In this document: positions 16,967-24,826 of the stretch, piece after piece
How the letters are laid out: each line of letters opens with the position of its first letter
Position numbering within the stretch: position 1 is the first letter of the stretch
NCBI GenBank assembly: GCA_016929445.1
Contig: JAFGIU010000100.1
Span: forward strand, 1 to 37,591
Length of the DNA stretch: 37,591 nt
Direction: 5' to 3'
Origin: Candidatus Omnitrophota bacterium
GTDB taxonomy: Bacteria > Omnitrophota > Gorgyraeia > JAFGIU01
Position numbers and translations under genes: made by a program
Notes under the pieces: generated by a model
What the model was told of the DNA's origin: nothing
The model's input: the letters and a program-made list of their open reading frames with translations, nothing else
The model's database searches: none

Positions 16967-17902
16967 ATGGCAAAACGCTCTCACAAAATCCGCGTCGGGG
17001 TTATCGGCATTGGCCACCTGGGCTCAATTCACACGCGTATTTACTCGGAACTCCCCGGTGCGGAGCTTGTTGCGGTTTGCGATGCGGATTCCGCGCGCGC
17101 TGAAGAGGCTGCAAAGAAATACTCCTGCGCAGCCTTCACCCAATACCACAAAATGCTGGGGTATGTAGACGCGGTCAGTGTTGCCGTGCCCACACAACAC
17201 CATTACCGCATTGCCAAAGTCTGTTTGGAACACGGGATTCATGTGCTGGTGGAAAAGCCCATCACGCAACGGCTCTCCCAGGCCGATGAGCTGCTTAAAC
17301 TGGCCCGGAGCAAACGGCGCCTGCTGCAGGTGGGGCATGTGGAGCGCTTCAATTCCGCTGTGCAGGCCTTTCGCAAGGTGGCCAAGCACCCGCGCTTTAT
17401 CGAATGCCACAGGCTTGCGCCCTTTAATGTGCGCGGCACCGAGGTGGGTGTCGTCTTGGATTTGATGATCCACGATATTGATATTGTGCTGGGCCTGGTG
17501 GAGTCCCCGGTCAACGCCATCCGGGCTGCAGGGCTCAGCGTGATTTCGGCTCAGGAGGACATCGCCAATGTGCGTTTGGAATTCCGCAACGGGGCCACCG
17601 CAAACCTGACGGCCAGCCGCATCAGCGATACGGCGACCCGCAAGATCCGGATCTTCCAGACAGATGCCTACATTTCCTTAGACTACGCACAGCAGGACGC
17701 GCTGGTGTACCGGGTCTCCAAAGGACAAATCGTGCGCAGCCAACTGCCTATTAAGAGGGAAGAACCTCTGGCCAAAGAGCTCGGGGAATTTATTGATTGT
17801 ATTCGCCGGAGCGCTTGCGGATTAACCTCGGCGCGGCAGGCGCGCGAGGCTTTGAGTATCGCGCTTCAAATTCAAACCAGGATTCGAAGGCAACGACTCT
17901 AA
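16967..17902 (+). CDS. Gfo/Idh/MocA-family NAD(P)-dependent oxidoreductase
   Basis: 311 residues. The N-terminal Rossmann fold shows VGVIGIGHLGSIH (about residues 10-22) and the EKPIT motif (about 98-102) typical of the family; DLMIHDIDIV marks the catalytic His/Asp helix. These enzymes oxidise sugar hydroxyls at the nucleotide-sugar or inositol level. It is followed 57 bases later by lpxB on the same strand. In bacteria that make 3-amino lipid A precursors, the UDP-GlcNAc 3-dehydrogenase GnnA belongs to this family and is lpx-linked, so that is one possibility. No GnnB aminotransferase is in view, so I leave the symbol blank. Confidence 0.88.
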   Translation: MAKRSHKIRVGVIGIGHLGSIHTRIYSELPGAELVAVCDADSARAEEAAKKYSCAAFTQYHKMLGYVDAVSVAVPTQHHYRIAKVCLEHGIHVLVEKPITQRLSQADELLKLARSKRRLLQVGHVERFNSAVQAFRKVAKHPRFIECHRLAPFNVRGTEVGVVLDLMIHDIDIVLGLVESPVNAIRAAGLSVISAQEDIANVRLEFRNGATANLTASRISDTATRKIRIFQTDAYISLDYAQQDALVYRVSKGQIVRSQLPIKREEPLAKELGEFIDCIRRSACGLTSARQAREALSIALQIQTRIRRQRL

Positions 17903-17910
17903 CTACCATT

Positions 17911-17943
17911 AGGGGACACATCTCCGGAGGAGATATGTCCCCT
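17911..17943. repeat. GGGGACA-family palindrome upstream of lpxB
   Basis: Arms AGGGGACACATCTCC and GGAGATATGTCCCCT pair at 14 of 15 positions around a 3-base loop, 15 bases before the lpxB start and 8 bases after the oxidoreductase stop. The hairpin contains a GGAGG and an in-frame ATG (17935), so it could hide a possible earlier start. It belongs to the GGGAC palindromes of this window. Confidence 0.75.
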
Positions 17944-17958
17944 GATATCCCGGAGAAT

Positions 17959-19116
17959 ATGTCCTATAGCTACTTAATCGTCACAGGCGAAGCCTCCGGT
18001 GATTTACACGCCGGGCATCTCCTGCAAGCCCTCAAAAAGCGCGAACCGAACACAAAGGCTTGGGGTGTGGGTGGCGAGAACCTGCAAGCCGCAGGCATGG
18101 ATCTGGAAGAGCCGGTCAAGACCATGACGGTGATGGGCTTTGCGGGCATTCTGAGTAAGCTGCCGCACTTCAAGGACGTGCAAAACCGCATTGTCGCGCG
18201 TTGCAGGACACAACCCCCGGCTGCGGCGATCCTCGTGGACTATTCCGGCTTTAACCTGCGCCTTGCCCCCTATCTCAAGAAACTCGGCATTCCGGTCTTC
18301 TACTTTATTAGTCCGCAGGTTTGGGCCTGGCGTACGGGACGCATTCGCACAATCAAAGAACTTGTGGATCTTATGATTGTGTTCTTTCCTTTTGAAGAGA
18401 AGCTCTATCAGGAACACGGTGTTCCCGTAAAGTGGGCCGGGCACCCTTTGGTAGGCGCCGCGCCTCCGGTTCAATCCAAGGAGGCTTTTCTTTCAAGCCT
18501 GGGATTGGACCCAAGCCGCCGCACTCTGGCTTTGTTGCCCGGGTCCCGGCGTTCCGAGGTGCAGGCTTTGCTGCCCATTATGAAGCAAGCGGCCCGGCGA
18601 ATCTCCAAGGAGCTGGAACCCTCTCCTCAGTTCTTGCTGGCGCAAGCCTCGGGGCTGGAGCCCTCTCTTTTCAAAGGACTCGAAGGTCTTCCCATCAAAG
18701 CAGTGGTGGGTAAGGCTCAGGCCTGTATTGCGGCAGCCGACCTGGTCCTGACTTGCTCCGGCACTGCCACCATGGAAACAGCCGCGCTTGAAAAACCCAT
18801 GATCGTTGTGTACAAGACCGGTGCACTCAATTGGATGCTGATCCGGCCTTGGGTCAAAGTGGAGTATGCTTCCATGGCCAATATCCTGGCAGGCAAACAG
18901 ATTGTGCCGGAGCTTCTGCAAAAGAATTTGTCCGGGGAGTCCCTGGCTCAAAAGGCTGTGGAGCTGCTGAAAGATTCCCAGAGAATGGCTCAGATGCAAA
19001 ATGAACTCGCCAAGATCAAATCCAGCCTGGGCAAACCCGGCGCTTACACCCGCGCCGCAGACGCCATCTTGGCACACCTCAGGGACGGTTCTTGCCAACC
19101 CCATACCCACCAGTAA
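17959..19116 (+). CDS. lpxB: Lipid-A-disaccharide synthase
   Basis: Joins UDP-diacylglucosamine and lipid X to the lipid A disaccharide. The 385-residue product has the N-terminal VTGEASGDLHAGHL, SPQVWAWRTGRI, the PFEEKLYQEHGV and WAGHPLVG segments, LPGSRRSEV, and the C-terminal TCSGTATMETAAL nucleotide-sugar site. The start chosen is the ATG at 17959 (MSYSYLIVTGEASGD), which fits the family; an in-frame ATG at 17935 lies within a hairpin. The last twelve residues (RDGSCQPHTHQ) are encoded by a GGGACGG-type repeat. Confidence 0.95.
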   Translation: MSYSYLIVTGEASGDLHAGHLLQALKKREPNTKAWGVGGENLQAAGMDLEEPVKTMTVMGFAGILSKLPHFKDVQNRIVARCRTQPPAAAILVDYSGFNLRLAPYLKKLGIPVFYFISPQVWAWRTGRIRTIKELVDLMIVFFPFEEKLYQEHGVPVKWAGHPLVGAAPPVQSKEAFLSSLGLDPSRRTLALLPGSRRSEVQALLPIMKQAARRISKELEPSPQFLLAQASGLEPSLFKGLEGLPIKAVVGKAQACIAAADLVLTCSGTATMETAALEKPMIVVYKTGALNWMLIRPWVKVEYASMANILAGKQIVPELLQKNLSGESLAQKAVELLKDSQRMAQMQNELAKIKSSLGKPGAYTRAADAILAHLRDGSCQPHTHQ

Positions 19117-19135
19117 GTTCGGTGAGGTCCGTCCC
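19081..19135. repeat. GGGACGG-family inverted repeat covering the end of lpxB
   Basis: AGGGACGGTTCTT begins at 19081, inside the last codons of lpxB, and the matching CCGTCCC is at 19129-19135 after the stop. The left arm matches those at 11601 and 20635. The element has therefore donated the C-terminal codons of lpxB, and its hairpin might also act as a transcript end between convergent lpxB and rarA. Confidence 0.65.
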
Positions 19136-19263
19136 CCTTGACCTACATGGTGGAACTGTTGCATTCGCATCGGAAAAGACGGACAAAGCCGCATGGGGCA
19201 GAGTGTACCACCCCCGAACAACTTATCCACGTGTTACACAACATTCAATAAGTTGATTTATGC

Positions 19264-20613
19264 TCAGGACTGACCCGTTCGGGGCTTCTTGAGTCGCTCC
19301 AAGCGCTCTTTAATGCGGGCCTCGAAGCCCTGGGAGGTGGGTTGGTAGTAGGTCTTGTCCACGGGAAGATAGTCCTGATCCACGTGGTGGCCTTCATAAT
19401 TGTGGGCGTACTTGTACCCCTGGCCATGCCCTAACTTCTTGGCAGACTTATAGCTGGCATCCTTGAGGTGGGGGGGGACCTCCAGAGTTCTCCCCTCTTT
19501 CACGTCCTTGAGAGCAGCGTCTATTCCCAAATAAGCCGCATTAGACTTGGGCGCACACGCAATATAGACCGCGGCCTGCGCCAACGGGATACGCGCCTCG
19601 GGCATTCCTACGAACTCTGAGACCTGCATGGCGGCGCTGGCCAAAACCAAGGCCTGCGGGTCGGCATTACCCACATCTTCGGCCGCACAAATGACCATCC
19701 GCCTCGCCACAAAACGCGGGTCCTCTCCCGCGTAAAGCATCTTGGCCATCCAGTAAAGAGCTGCGTCGGGGTCGGAGCCGCGCATGGATTTGATAAAGGC
19801 CGAGGCCGCATCGTAATGGGCGTCTCCGTCAGCGTCGTAAACCACGGCTTTCTTCTGAATGGATTCCGCAGCCACATCCCGGTCAAACACAATACGCCCG
19901 TTCTCATTAGGTTGGGTGGTCAGCGCACCCAATTCCAAGGCGCCCAAGGCACGGCGCGCATCTCCGTCGCAAACCTTCGCCAGATGCCGGAATGCGTCAT
20001 CGTCCACATCCAACGGTATCGAACCCAGACCGCGTTGGGAATCCGCGACCGCACGGCGGAGCAGCTTCACCACATCCTCTTCATTCAAAGGTTCCAGCTC
20101 AAAAACCAGTGAGCGAGACAACAGTGCCGATGCCAAAGTAAAAAACGGGTTGTGTGTCGTGGCCCCAATGAGGATGGGGTTGGCCTCTTCCACATGAGGC
20201 ATGAGCACATCTTGCTGGGCCTTATTGAAGCGGTGGATTTCATCAATGAAGAGCAAGGTGCGGTGCCCGGAGAGCTTCTGGCGCTGTTGCGCTTCTTGCA
20301 CGCGCTGGCGCAGCTCCGCCACATTGGAGGTCGTGGCATTGATCCGGTCCACATGGGCCTGCGTGCTAGCTGCAATCAGGTGAGCCAGTGTGGCCTTGCC
20401 GGTGCCCGGGGGGCCGTAAAGGATGAGTGAAGCAATGCGGTCTGCGTCGATTGCCCGTCTGAGGAGCTTACCCGGCCCCAGCAAATGCTGCTGGCCCACA
20501 AACTCTTCCATGCTTTGCGGACGCATGCGCACCGCTAAAGGCAGCGCCTTCTGCCGGGTCTGGGCTTCGACTTCAAAGAGATCTGCGCTGGAGGAGGATT
20601 CGGGGCGCGCCAT
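19264..20613 (-). CDS. rarA: RarA/MgsA-type replication-associated AAA+ ATPase
   Basis: The 449-residue protein is a typical RarA: PLAVRMRPQSMEEFVGQQHLLGPG, Walker A GPPGTGKATLAH (about residues 67-78), Walker B LLFIDEIHRFNKAQQD, GATTHNPFF sensor, DGDARRALGALE, then the MgsA C-terminal domain with DPDAALYWMAKML and VVICAAEDVGNADP-type segments. RarA acts at stalled forks with SSB. The residue after the Walker A lysine is Ala rather than Thr/Ser, an odd change discussed separately. The start is the ATG at 20613. It lies downstream of the probable 6S RNA. Confidence 0.93.
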   Translation of the reverse strand: MARPESSSSADLFEVEAQTRQKALPLAVRMRPQSMEEFVGQQHLLGPGKLLRRAIDADRIASLILYGPPGTGKATLAHLIAASTQAHVDRINATTSNVAELRQRVQEAQQRQKLSGHRTLLFIDEIHRFNKAQQDVLMPHVEEANPILIGATTHNPFFTLASALLSRSLVFELEPLNEEDVVKLLRRAVADSQRGLGSIPLDVDDDAFRHLAKVCDGDARRALGALELGALTTQPNENGRIVFDRDVAAESIQKKAVVYDADGDAHYDAASAFIKSMRGSDPDAALYWMAKMLYAGEDPRFVARRMVICAAEDVGNADPQALVLASAAMQVSEFVGMPEARIPLAQAAVYIACAPKSNAAYLGIDAALKDVKEGRTLEVPPHLKDASYKSAKKLGHGQGYKYAHNYEGHHVDQDYLPVDKTYYQPTSQGFEARIKERLERLKKPRTGQS

Positions 20614-20634
20614 AGCCCCTAGATTCTACCCTTT

Positions 20635-20777
20635 AGGGACGGTTCTCGCCATCCTCTTGGAACAACGAAGGTTAAGTAAGGGTCGTCCCCATTCATCGAA
20701 ACTCAAGTAATCTTCTGATTAGGGGACGACCCTTATGTAACTCATTGAAGGACTGCGGGTAATTGAGGACCGTCCCT
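20635..20777. repeat. Nested double palindrome between 6S RNA and rarA
   Basis: Outer arms AGGGACGGTTCTC (20635-20647) and GAGGACCGTCCCT (20765-20777) pair at 12 of 13; inside them, 19-base arms at 20672-20690 and 20722-20740, sharing AAGGGTCGTCCCC, pair at 17 of 19. The nested design, one GGGACGG palindrome enclosing another GGGGACGACCC palindrome, suggests one element inserted in another. No coding sequence is seen inside. Confidence 0.8.
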
Positions 20778-20792
20778 GAAATGAGTGGGCAT

Positions 20793-20972
20793 AAAAAATC
20801 CCCGCCATTGTCGTATGGCAGGCGCCTTCTGAACCGTTTGGTTCAGAGGGGTGTTCTATCAGGTATTTTCCGTTGCCCTTGCGGGTTTACGTCCACACCC
20901 GAATCGAACTCCCGTTATGTGTTTTGTTGGCTCAAAACACGCCGACCAACACGGGCACGGCAGGGATTTTCT
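20793..20972 (-). ncRNA. ssrS: Probable 6S RNA
   Basis: The roughly 180-base minus-strand transcript starts just after its own promoter. A closing stem pairs AAAATCCCTGCC (20970-20959) with GGCGGGGATTTTTT (to 20793), the long closing helix of 6S RNA. Inside are the hairpins GTGTTTTG-AGCCAA-CAAAACAC and CTGAACC-AAAC-GGTTCAG, the latter resembling the 3'-bubble hairpin of E. coli 6S (TTGAACCAAGGGTTCAA). The T-run after the closing stem gives a natural terminator. 6S RNA binds sigma70 RNA polymerase by mimicking open promoter DNA. Its location upstream of rarA matches what I recall for bsrA in Bacillus. A tmRNA is ruled out by the lack of a tag frame and of an acceptor stem. Family score not computed. 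Confidence 0.72.
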
Positions 20973-20980
20973 ATACAGCA

Positions 20981-21008
20981 ATTATAGCATGCACCGGATG
21001 GCGGACAA
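20981..21008 (-). promoter_or_regulatory. Sigma70-like promoter of the probable 6S RNA
   Basis: Minus-strand TTGTCC (plus 21003-21008), 16-base spacer, consensus TATAAT (plus 20981-20986). The RNA is predicted to begin about 7 to 9 bases after, near 20972, which is where the closing stem begins. This agreement supports both calls. Confidence 0.72.
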
Positions 21009-21034
21009 GGACCGTGCAAAAATATAAAACCTGC

Positions 21035-23131
21035 TTATGAGTGAAGCTCTTGAGCGCCGCGAATCTCTGCCCCAAGCTCCTGCCTTAAAGCCTCATGCAC
21101 AGACGCGCAAGCAGGTTCGACATCGGCCTCGGTCAGGGTGCGGTCATGGGACAGGAAGCGCATGGAAAAGGTCATGCTTTTCCGGTCTGAAGGGATTGAC
21201 TTGCCACGGTAGACATCAAAGAGGGTCACAGACTCCAACAACTCTCCCGCCGCTGAGCGGATCACGGCTTCGACTGCAGCTGCGGGCGTCTCTTCCGGGA
21301 CCACTGCGTCCACATCTCTCACCACGGTTGGAAAACGCGGGACAGGCTGGTACCGATGTTCTTTCTGCACCTGGGCTTTGAGCGGGTCCAAAAGGATTTC
21401 CGCGGCCCACACATCCGCAGTCAAGTCCCATGCCTGGAGAATTTTCGGTGACAGCTTGCCTATCCACCCGACTTCCTTGCTATTCAGAAAAAGCTTCGCA
21501 GAGCACTCTTCTGCGAGCCAAGACAGCGCTTGCGCTTGGTATTCCAAGGCCGGCAACTGAGCATGCGCCACGGCCTTGTCCACATGCCCCCGGAGATCGT
21601 GATAGTCCACAGGCCTCGGAGAATAGCGCCACGTGGTCGGCGCACTGCCGCTGAGAGCCATCCCCACAGCCGGAGCTTCCTTAATGTTAATGCCCCGTTT
21701 TCCCGAACGCGAATAGACCTTACCCTCCTCAAAAATTTGCACCAGTTCCGCCCGCCGCGCCGAATTATGTTGAATCACCTTTAACAGACCGGTCAAGAGC
21801 CAGGGGCGCATATATTCCTGCTCTGAGCTCAGGGGATTGCGCAAATCCGGCACGAGTTCAACGTCCACGGCTGTTTTTTCCAAAGCCTCCCGGCTCACCA
21901 AAGAATGGGTTATTACTTCATTGACACCACCGGCCAATAATGCCGCTCTAATCGCGCCCGGCACAGTGCCTCCCTTGTCCTCATGTGCGCCGAACTCAAT
22001 ACTGGCATAAGGAAGTCTTGTTGGTATGCGGTCATACCCCCATACTCGCGCGACTTCTTCAATCAAATCATGTTCCCCTTTGAGGTCGGGCCGGTGAGAG
22101 GGTGTATTGACGACAAAACGCGTGGTCACGGTGCTGGCGGCAGCCACCGCACACCCCAGAGAACTGAGAATCCGCTTGACCTGCCCGCCGGGGATCTCGG
22201 TTCCCAGCAGAGAATGCAGTTGGCGCATACGCAAAGTGATCCGGTCACGGGGCCTTCGCTTTGCACCCACATCCACCACATCGCCCTCGACCTGCCCGCC
22301 GGCTAGTTCGGTAATCAGGAATGCGGCCCGATCCGAAGCCTCCGTTACATTTTCCACATCCACACCGCGTTCGAAGCGATAGGAGGAATCACTGGATAAC
22401 CCCAGAGCACGGGAAGCCCGCCGAATCACAACCGGATCAAAGTGCGCACTTTCAATCAAGATATCCGTGGTAGAAGCCGAAATTTCGGAATCCAGGCCAC
22501 CCATAATCCCGGCAATAGCCACAGGAGACCTCTCGTTGGCGATCACCAAAATGCTCGCGTCGAGTTCCCTCTCCTTTTCATCAATGGTCACAATCTTTTC
22601 CCCGGCACGCGCGCGGCGCACGACAATCTGCGATCCCTTGAGTTTGGACAAATCAAAGCAGTGAAGGGGCTGCCCGTATTCCATAAGCACATAGTTACTG
22701 ATATCCACCACGTTGTTGATCGACCGAATGCCTACCGCTTCCAGACGGCGCGACATCCAGGCCGGAGAGGCTTTGATCTCGATATGGGACATCACGCGCG
22801 CGGAATATCGCGAACACCCGTGCAAATCCTCCAGTCGCACATTGATCTTCTTCTTGGACTGAGCCCCTCTTATTCCCCCTTTGGGACGCGACAAGATATT
22901 CTTTGGCAACTTGAGGGGCTTTCCGCTAAAAGCCGCAACCTCGCGCGCAATACCGATCAGTCCCAGGCAATCCGGACGATTGGGTGTCACCTCGATGTCC
23001 AGAACCGTGTCCTTGCCCTTTTTCTCCTGGCGCACGACTTCCAATCCCACCATCGTCAGCCGTTCCACAAGCCGCGGCAAGGACATGTCCAAGGTCGCGT
23101 AATCACGCAACCATTCAATGCTGACTTTCAT
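21035..23131 (-). CDS. pheT: Phenylalanyl-tRNA synthetase beta subunit, form lacking the tRNA-binding OB domain
   Basis: 698 residues. It opens with MKVSIEWLRDYA and then, straight after MVGLEVV, continues at DIEVTPNRPDCLGLIGIAREVA. The roughly 100-residue EMAPII/OB-fold tRNA-binding domain found at this place in E. coli PheT is absent. B3/B4 editing domain (SINNVVDISNYVLMEYGQPLHCFD), B5 domain, catalytic-like core and C-terminal FDX-ACB anticodon-binding domain (RFPTVVRDVD ... SMTFSMRFLSHDRTLTEADV) are present. The ATG at 23131 directly follows the pheS stop, so the subunits are coupled. Confidence 0.95.
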   Translation of the reverse strand: MKVSIEWLRDYATLDMSLPRLVERLTMVGLEVVRQEKKGKDTVLDIEVTPNRPDCLGLIGIAREVAAFSGKPLKLPKNILSRPKGGIRGAQSKKKINVRLEDLHGCSRYSARVMSHIEIKASPAWMSRRLEAVGIRSINNVVDISNYVLMEYGQPLHCFDLSKLKGSQIVVRRARAGEKIVTIDEKERELDASILVIANERSPVAIAGIMGGLDSEISASTTDILIESAHFDPVVIRRASRALGLSSDSSYRFERGVDVENVTEASDRAAFLITELAGGQVEGDVVDVGAKRRPRDRITLRMRQLHSLLGTEIPGGQVKRILSSLGCAVAAASTVTTRFVVNTPSHRPDLKGEHDLIEEVARVWGYDRIPTRLPYASIEFGAHEDKGGTVPGAIRAALLAGGVNEVITHSLVSREALEKTAVDVELVPDLRNPLSSEQEYMRPWLLTGLLKVIQHNSARRAELVQIFEEGKVYSRSGKRGINIKEAPAVGMALSGSAPTTWRYSPRPVDYHDLRGHVDKAVAHAQLPALEYQAQALSWLAEECSAKLFLNSKEVGWIGKLSPKILQAWDLTADVWAAEILLDPLKAQVQKEHRYQPVPRFPTVVRDVDAVVPEETPAAAVEAVIRSAAGELLESVTLFDVYRGKSIPSDRKSMTFSMRFLSHDRTLTEADVEPACASVHEALRQELGAEIRGAQELHS

Positions 23132-24118
23132 TTAGAATTGCTCCAAAAAACGCAGATCGTTTTCACTGAACAGACGGATATCGTCAATGCCATATTTAAT
23201 CATAGCCAAACGCTCGACTCCCATGCCAAAGGCAAAGCCTTGCCACTCGTCTGTATCATACTGAACCGCCCGCAACACATTGGGGTGAATCATGCCCGCT
23301 CCGAGAATCTCCAGCCAGCCGTTTTTCCAATAAAAATCCATTTCCACGCTCGGTTCGGTAAAGGGGAAAAAGTGGGGCCGGAAGCGTGTCCGTGTTTTAG
23401 GTCCGAAAAGTTCTTGTGCAAAAGCGCTAAGCGTCCCCTTAAGATCAGCAAAACTTACTTGGCGATCCACCATAAAACCTTCGACTTGATGAAAAGAAAA
23501 GGAGTGGCTCGCGTCCACGGCATCCGGCCGGTAAACACGCCCCGGGGAAAGCACGCGCAGCGGCGGCTCATGCTTTTCCATCACGCGGATCTGCGCGGAA
23601 GATGTGTGGCTGCGCAAAAGGCGCTGCCCGCTGGAAAGATAAAAAGTATCGAAACCGTCTCTGGAAGGGTGGTCGGCAGGGATATTGAGCGCTTCGAAAT
23701 TGTAGTACTCAGTCTCCACTTCGGGGCCGTCTGCCGCCCAAAACCCCATTCGCTCAAAAATCCCGTTGATCTCCTGCATCATCTTACGTATCGGGTGCTC
23801 ATGCCCCATGGGCACAGAAGTCCCAGGGGCTGTGAGATCAATCCAGCGATCAGACTTCCTGTGCTGCTGCGGCTGGAATGTAAGCCTGCTCAAGGACTCT
23901 GAGAGCCATTCCTTGACCATATTGGCCTCTTTGCCCACGACCGGACGTTCCTCTGCAGACAAAGCTCCCATACCCCGGAGCACTTCCTGGAGAGCGCCCT
24001 TTTTGCCCAAATATTCAACGCGAATTGCCTCGGCAGCCTCTGCGCTGTCCACATTCACCAAGCGCGCCTGGAGATCGCTTCGAATTTGCTGGAGTCTACC
24101 GAGAAGCCCGTTCGCCAT
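23132..24118 (-). CDS. pheS: Phenylalanyl-tRNA synthetase alpha subunit
   Basis: Catalytic subunit of the alpha2-beta2 enzyme, 328 residues. An N-terminal helical arm (about 1-85) leads to the class II core: GHEHPIRKMMQEINGIFERMGF, EYYNFEALNIPADHPSRDGFDTFY, SHTSSAQIRVM, RVYRPDAVDASHSFSFHQVEGF and the FRPHFFPFTEPSVEMDF and GFAFGMGVERLAMIKYGI motif 3. The ATG at 24118 overlaps the ktrA stop as TAATG. Its usual neighbours rplT and infC are upstream but separated by the two potassium-transport genes. Confidence 0.97.
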   Translation of the reverse strand: MANGLLGRLQQIRSDLQARLVNVDSAEAAEAIRVEYLGKKGALQEVLRGMGALSAEERPVVGKEANMVKEWLSESLSRLTFQPQQHRKSDRWIDLTAPGTSVPMGHEHPIRKMMQEINGIFERMGFWAADGPEVETEYYNFEALNIPADHPSRDGFDTFYLSSGQRLLRSHTSSAQIRVMEKHEPPLRVLSPGRVYRPDAVDASHSFSFHQVEGFMVDRQVSFADLKGTLSAFAQELFGPKTRTRFRPHFFPFTEPSVEMDFYWKNGWLEILGAGMIHPNVLRAVQYDTDEWQGFAFGMGVERLAMIKYGIDDIRLFSENDLRFLEQF

Positions 24119-24801
24119 TAACCTTTCTCCGTACTGTACTGTTGCCTGAGCCTTTCAATACTCTCTTGGGCGCCGAGAACCACCAGCACACTTCCTTTTT
24201 CGACAATCGCCTTGGCTGACGGAGAAACCTCGAGTTCGCTGTCTTCGTCATTTTCTCCGGGCTTCTTGATAGCGATTACATTGAGCCCAAACTTGGCCCG
24301 CACATCCAGCTCCTTTAAGGATTTTCCCAGGAATTCCGGCGGCGGATGCAGCTCGTAGATAGCATGATCCTTGGAAAGGTTGATGTACTCAACAACTTCC
24401 GGGGAGATCAAGGATGTGGCGACACGAATCCCCATTTCCTTTTCGGGAGAGACAATCCGGCTGGCTCCGACCTTCTTGAGCACACGCCCGTGCACACCCG
24501 TTACGGCCTTGGCAATGATCTCCGGAATGCCTAATTCCTTCAGCACAATGGTGGTCATGATACTGGACTCCAGGTCCTCTCCCACACTGACAACCGCAAC
24601 TTCGACTTCATCCACGCCCACTGCACGGAGAGCCTTCATGTCCGTGGCGTCCGCACACACTGCATTGGCTAAATACTCCGAGGCCTGCTGGATCTTTTCC
24701 TCATCCTGATCCACACCGATCACCTGGGCCCCGTGATGAGCCAATGTCTTGGCCACACTTGCTCCAAAGCGCCCCAACCCGATCACCGCGAATTGTCTCA
24801 T
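24118..24801 (-). CDS. ktrA: KtrA/TrkA-type potassium channel regulatory (RCK) protein
   Basis: Cytosolic 227-residue regulator that forms an octameric ring on KtrB and binds ATP/NAD. The RCK_N half has the Rossmann GLGRFGASVAKTLAHHGAQVIGVDQD signature with acidic residue at the end of strand 2, and ADATD; the RCK_C half from about residue 140 has YELHPPPEFLGKSLKELDVR and GLNVIAI. One RCK pair is the KtrA/KtrC pattern rather than the doubled TrkA of E. coli. The ATG at 24801 has AGGAG eight bases upstream. It follows ktrB by 25 bases. Confidence 0.92.
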   Translation of the reverse strand: MRQFAVIGLGRFGASVAKTLAHHGAQVIGVDQDEEKIQQASEYLANAVCADATDMKALRAVGVDEVEVAVVSVGEDLESSIMTTIVLKELGIPEIIAKAVTGVHGRVLKKVGASRIVSPEKEMGIRVATSLISPEVVEYINLSKDHAIYELHPPPEFLGKSLKELDVRAKFGLNVIAIKKPGENDEDSELEVSPSAKAIVEKGSVLVVLGAQESIERLRQQYSTEKG

Positions 24802-24826
24802 TCTCTTTGCTCCTGGCTACCCTTGC

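Noticed and set aside
19208-19220. TTATCCACG resembling a DnaA box between lpxB and rarA
   Set aside because: A single copy, no cluster, no DnaA gene or AT-rich unwinding region; chance match.
20793-20972. tmRNA rather than 6S RNA, because of a GAGTTCGATTC T-loop-like stretch
   Set aside because: No acceptor stem or ALAA-type tag-coding frame; the long closing stem with own promoter and terminal T-run fits 6S better.
22442-23902. Long open frame of about 486 codons opposite pheT and pheS
   Set aside because: Antisense to two unmistakable synthetase genes; no family motif.
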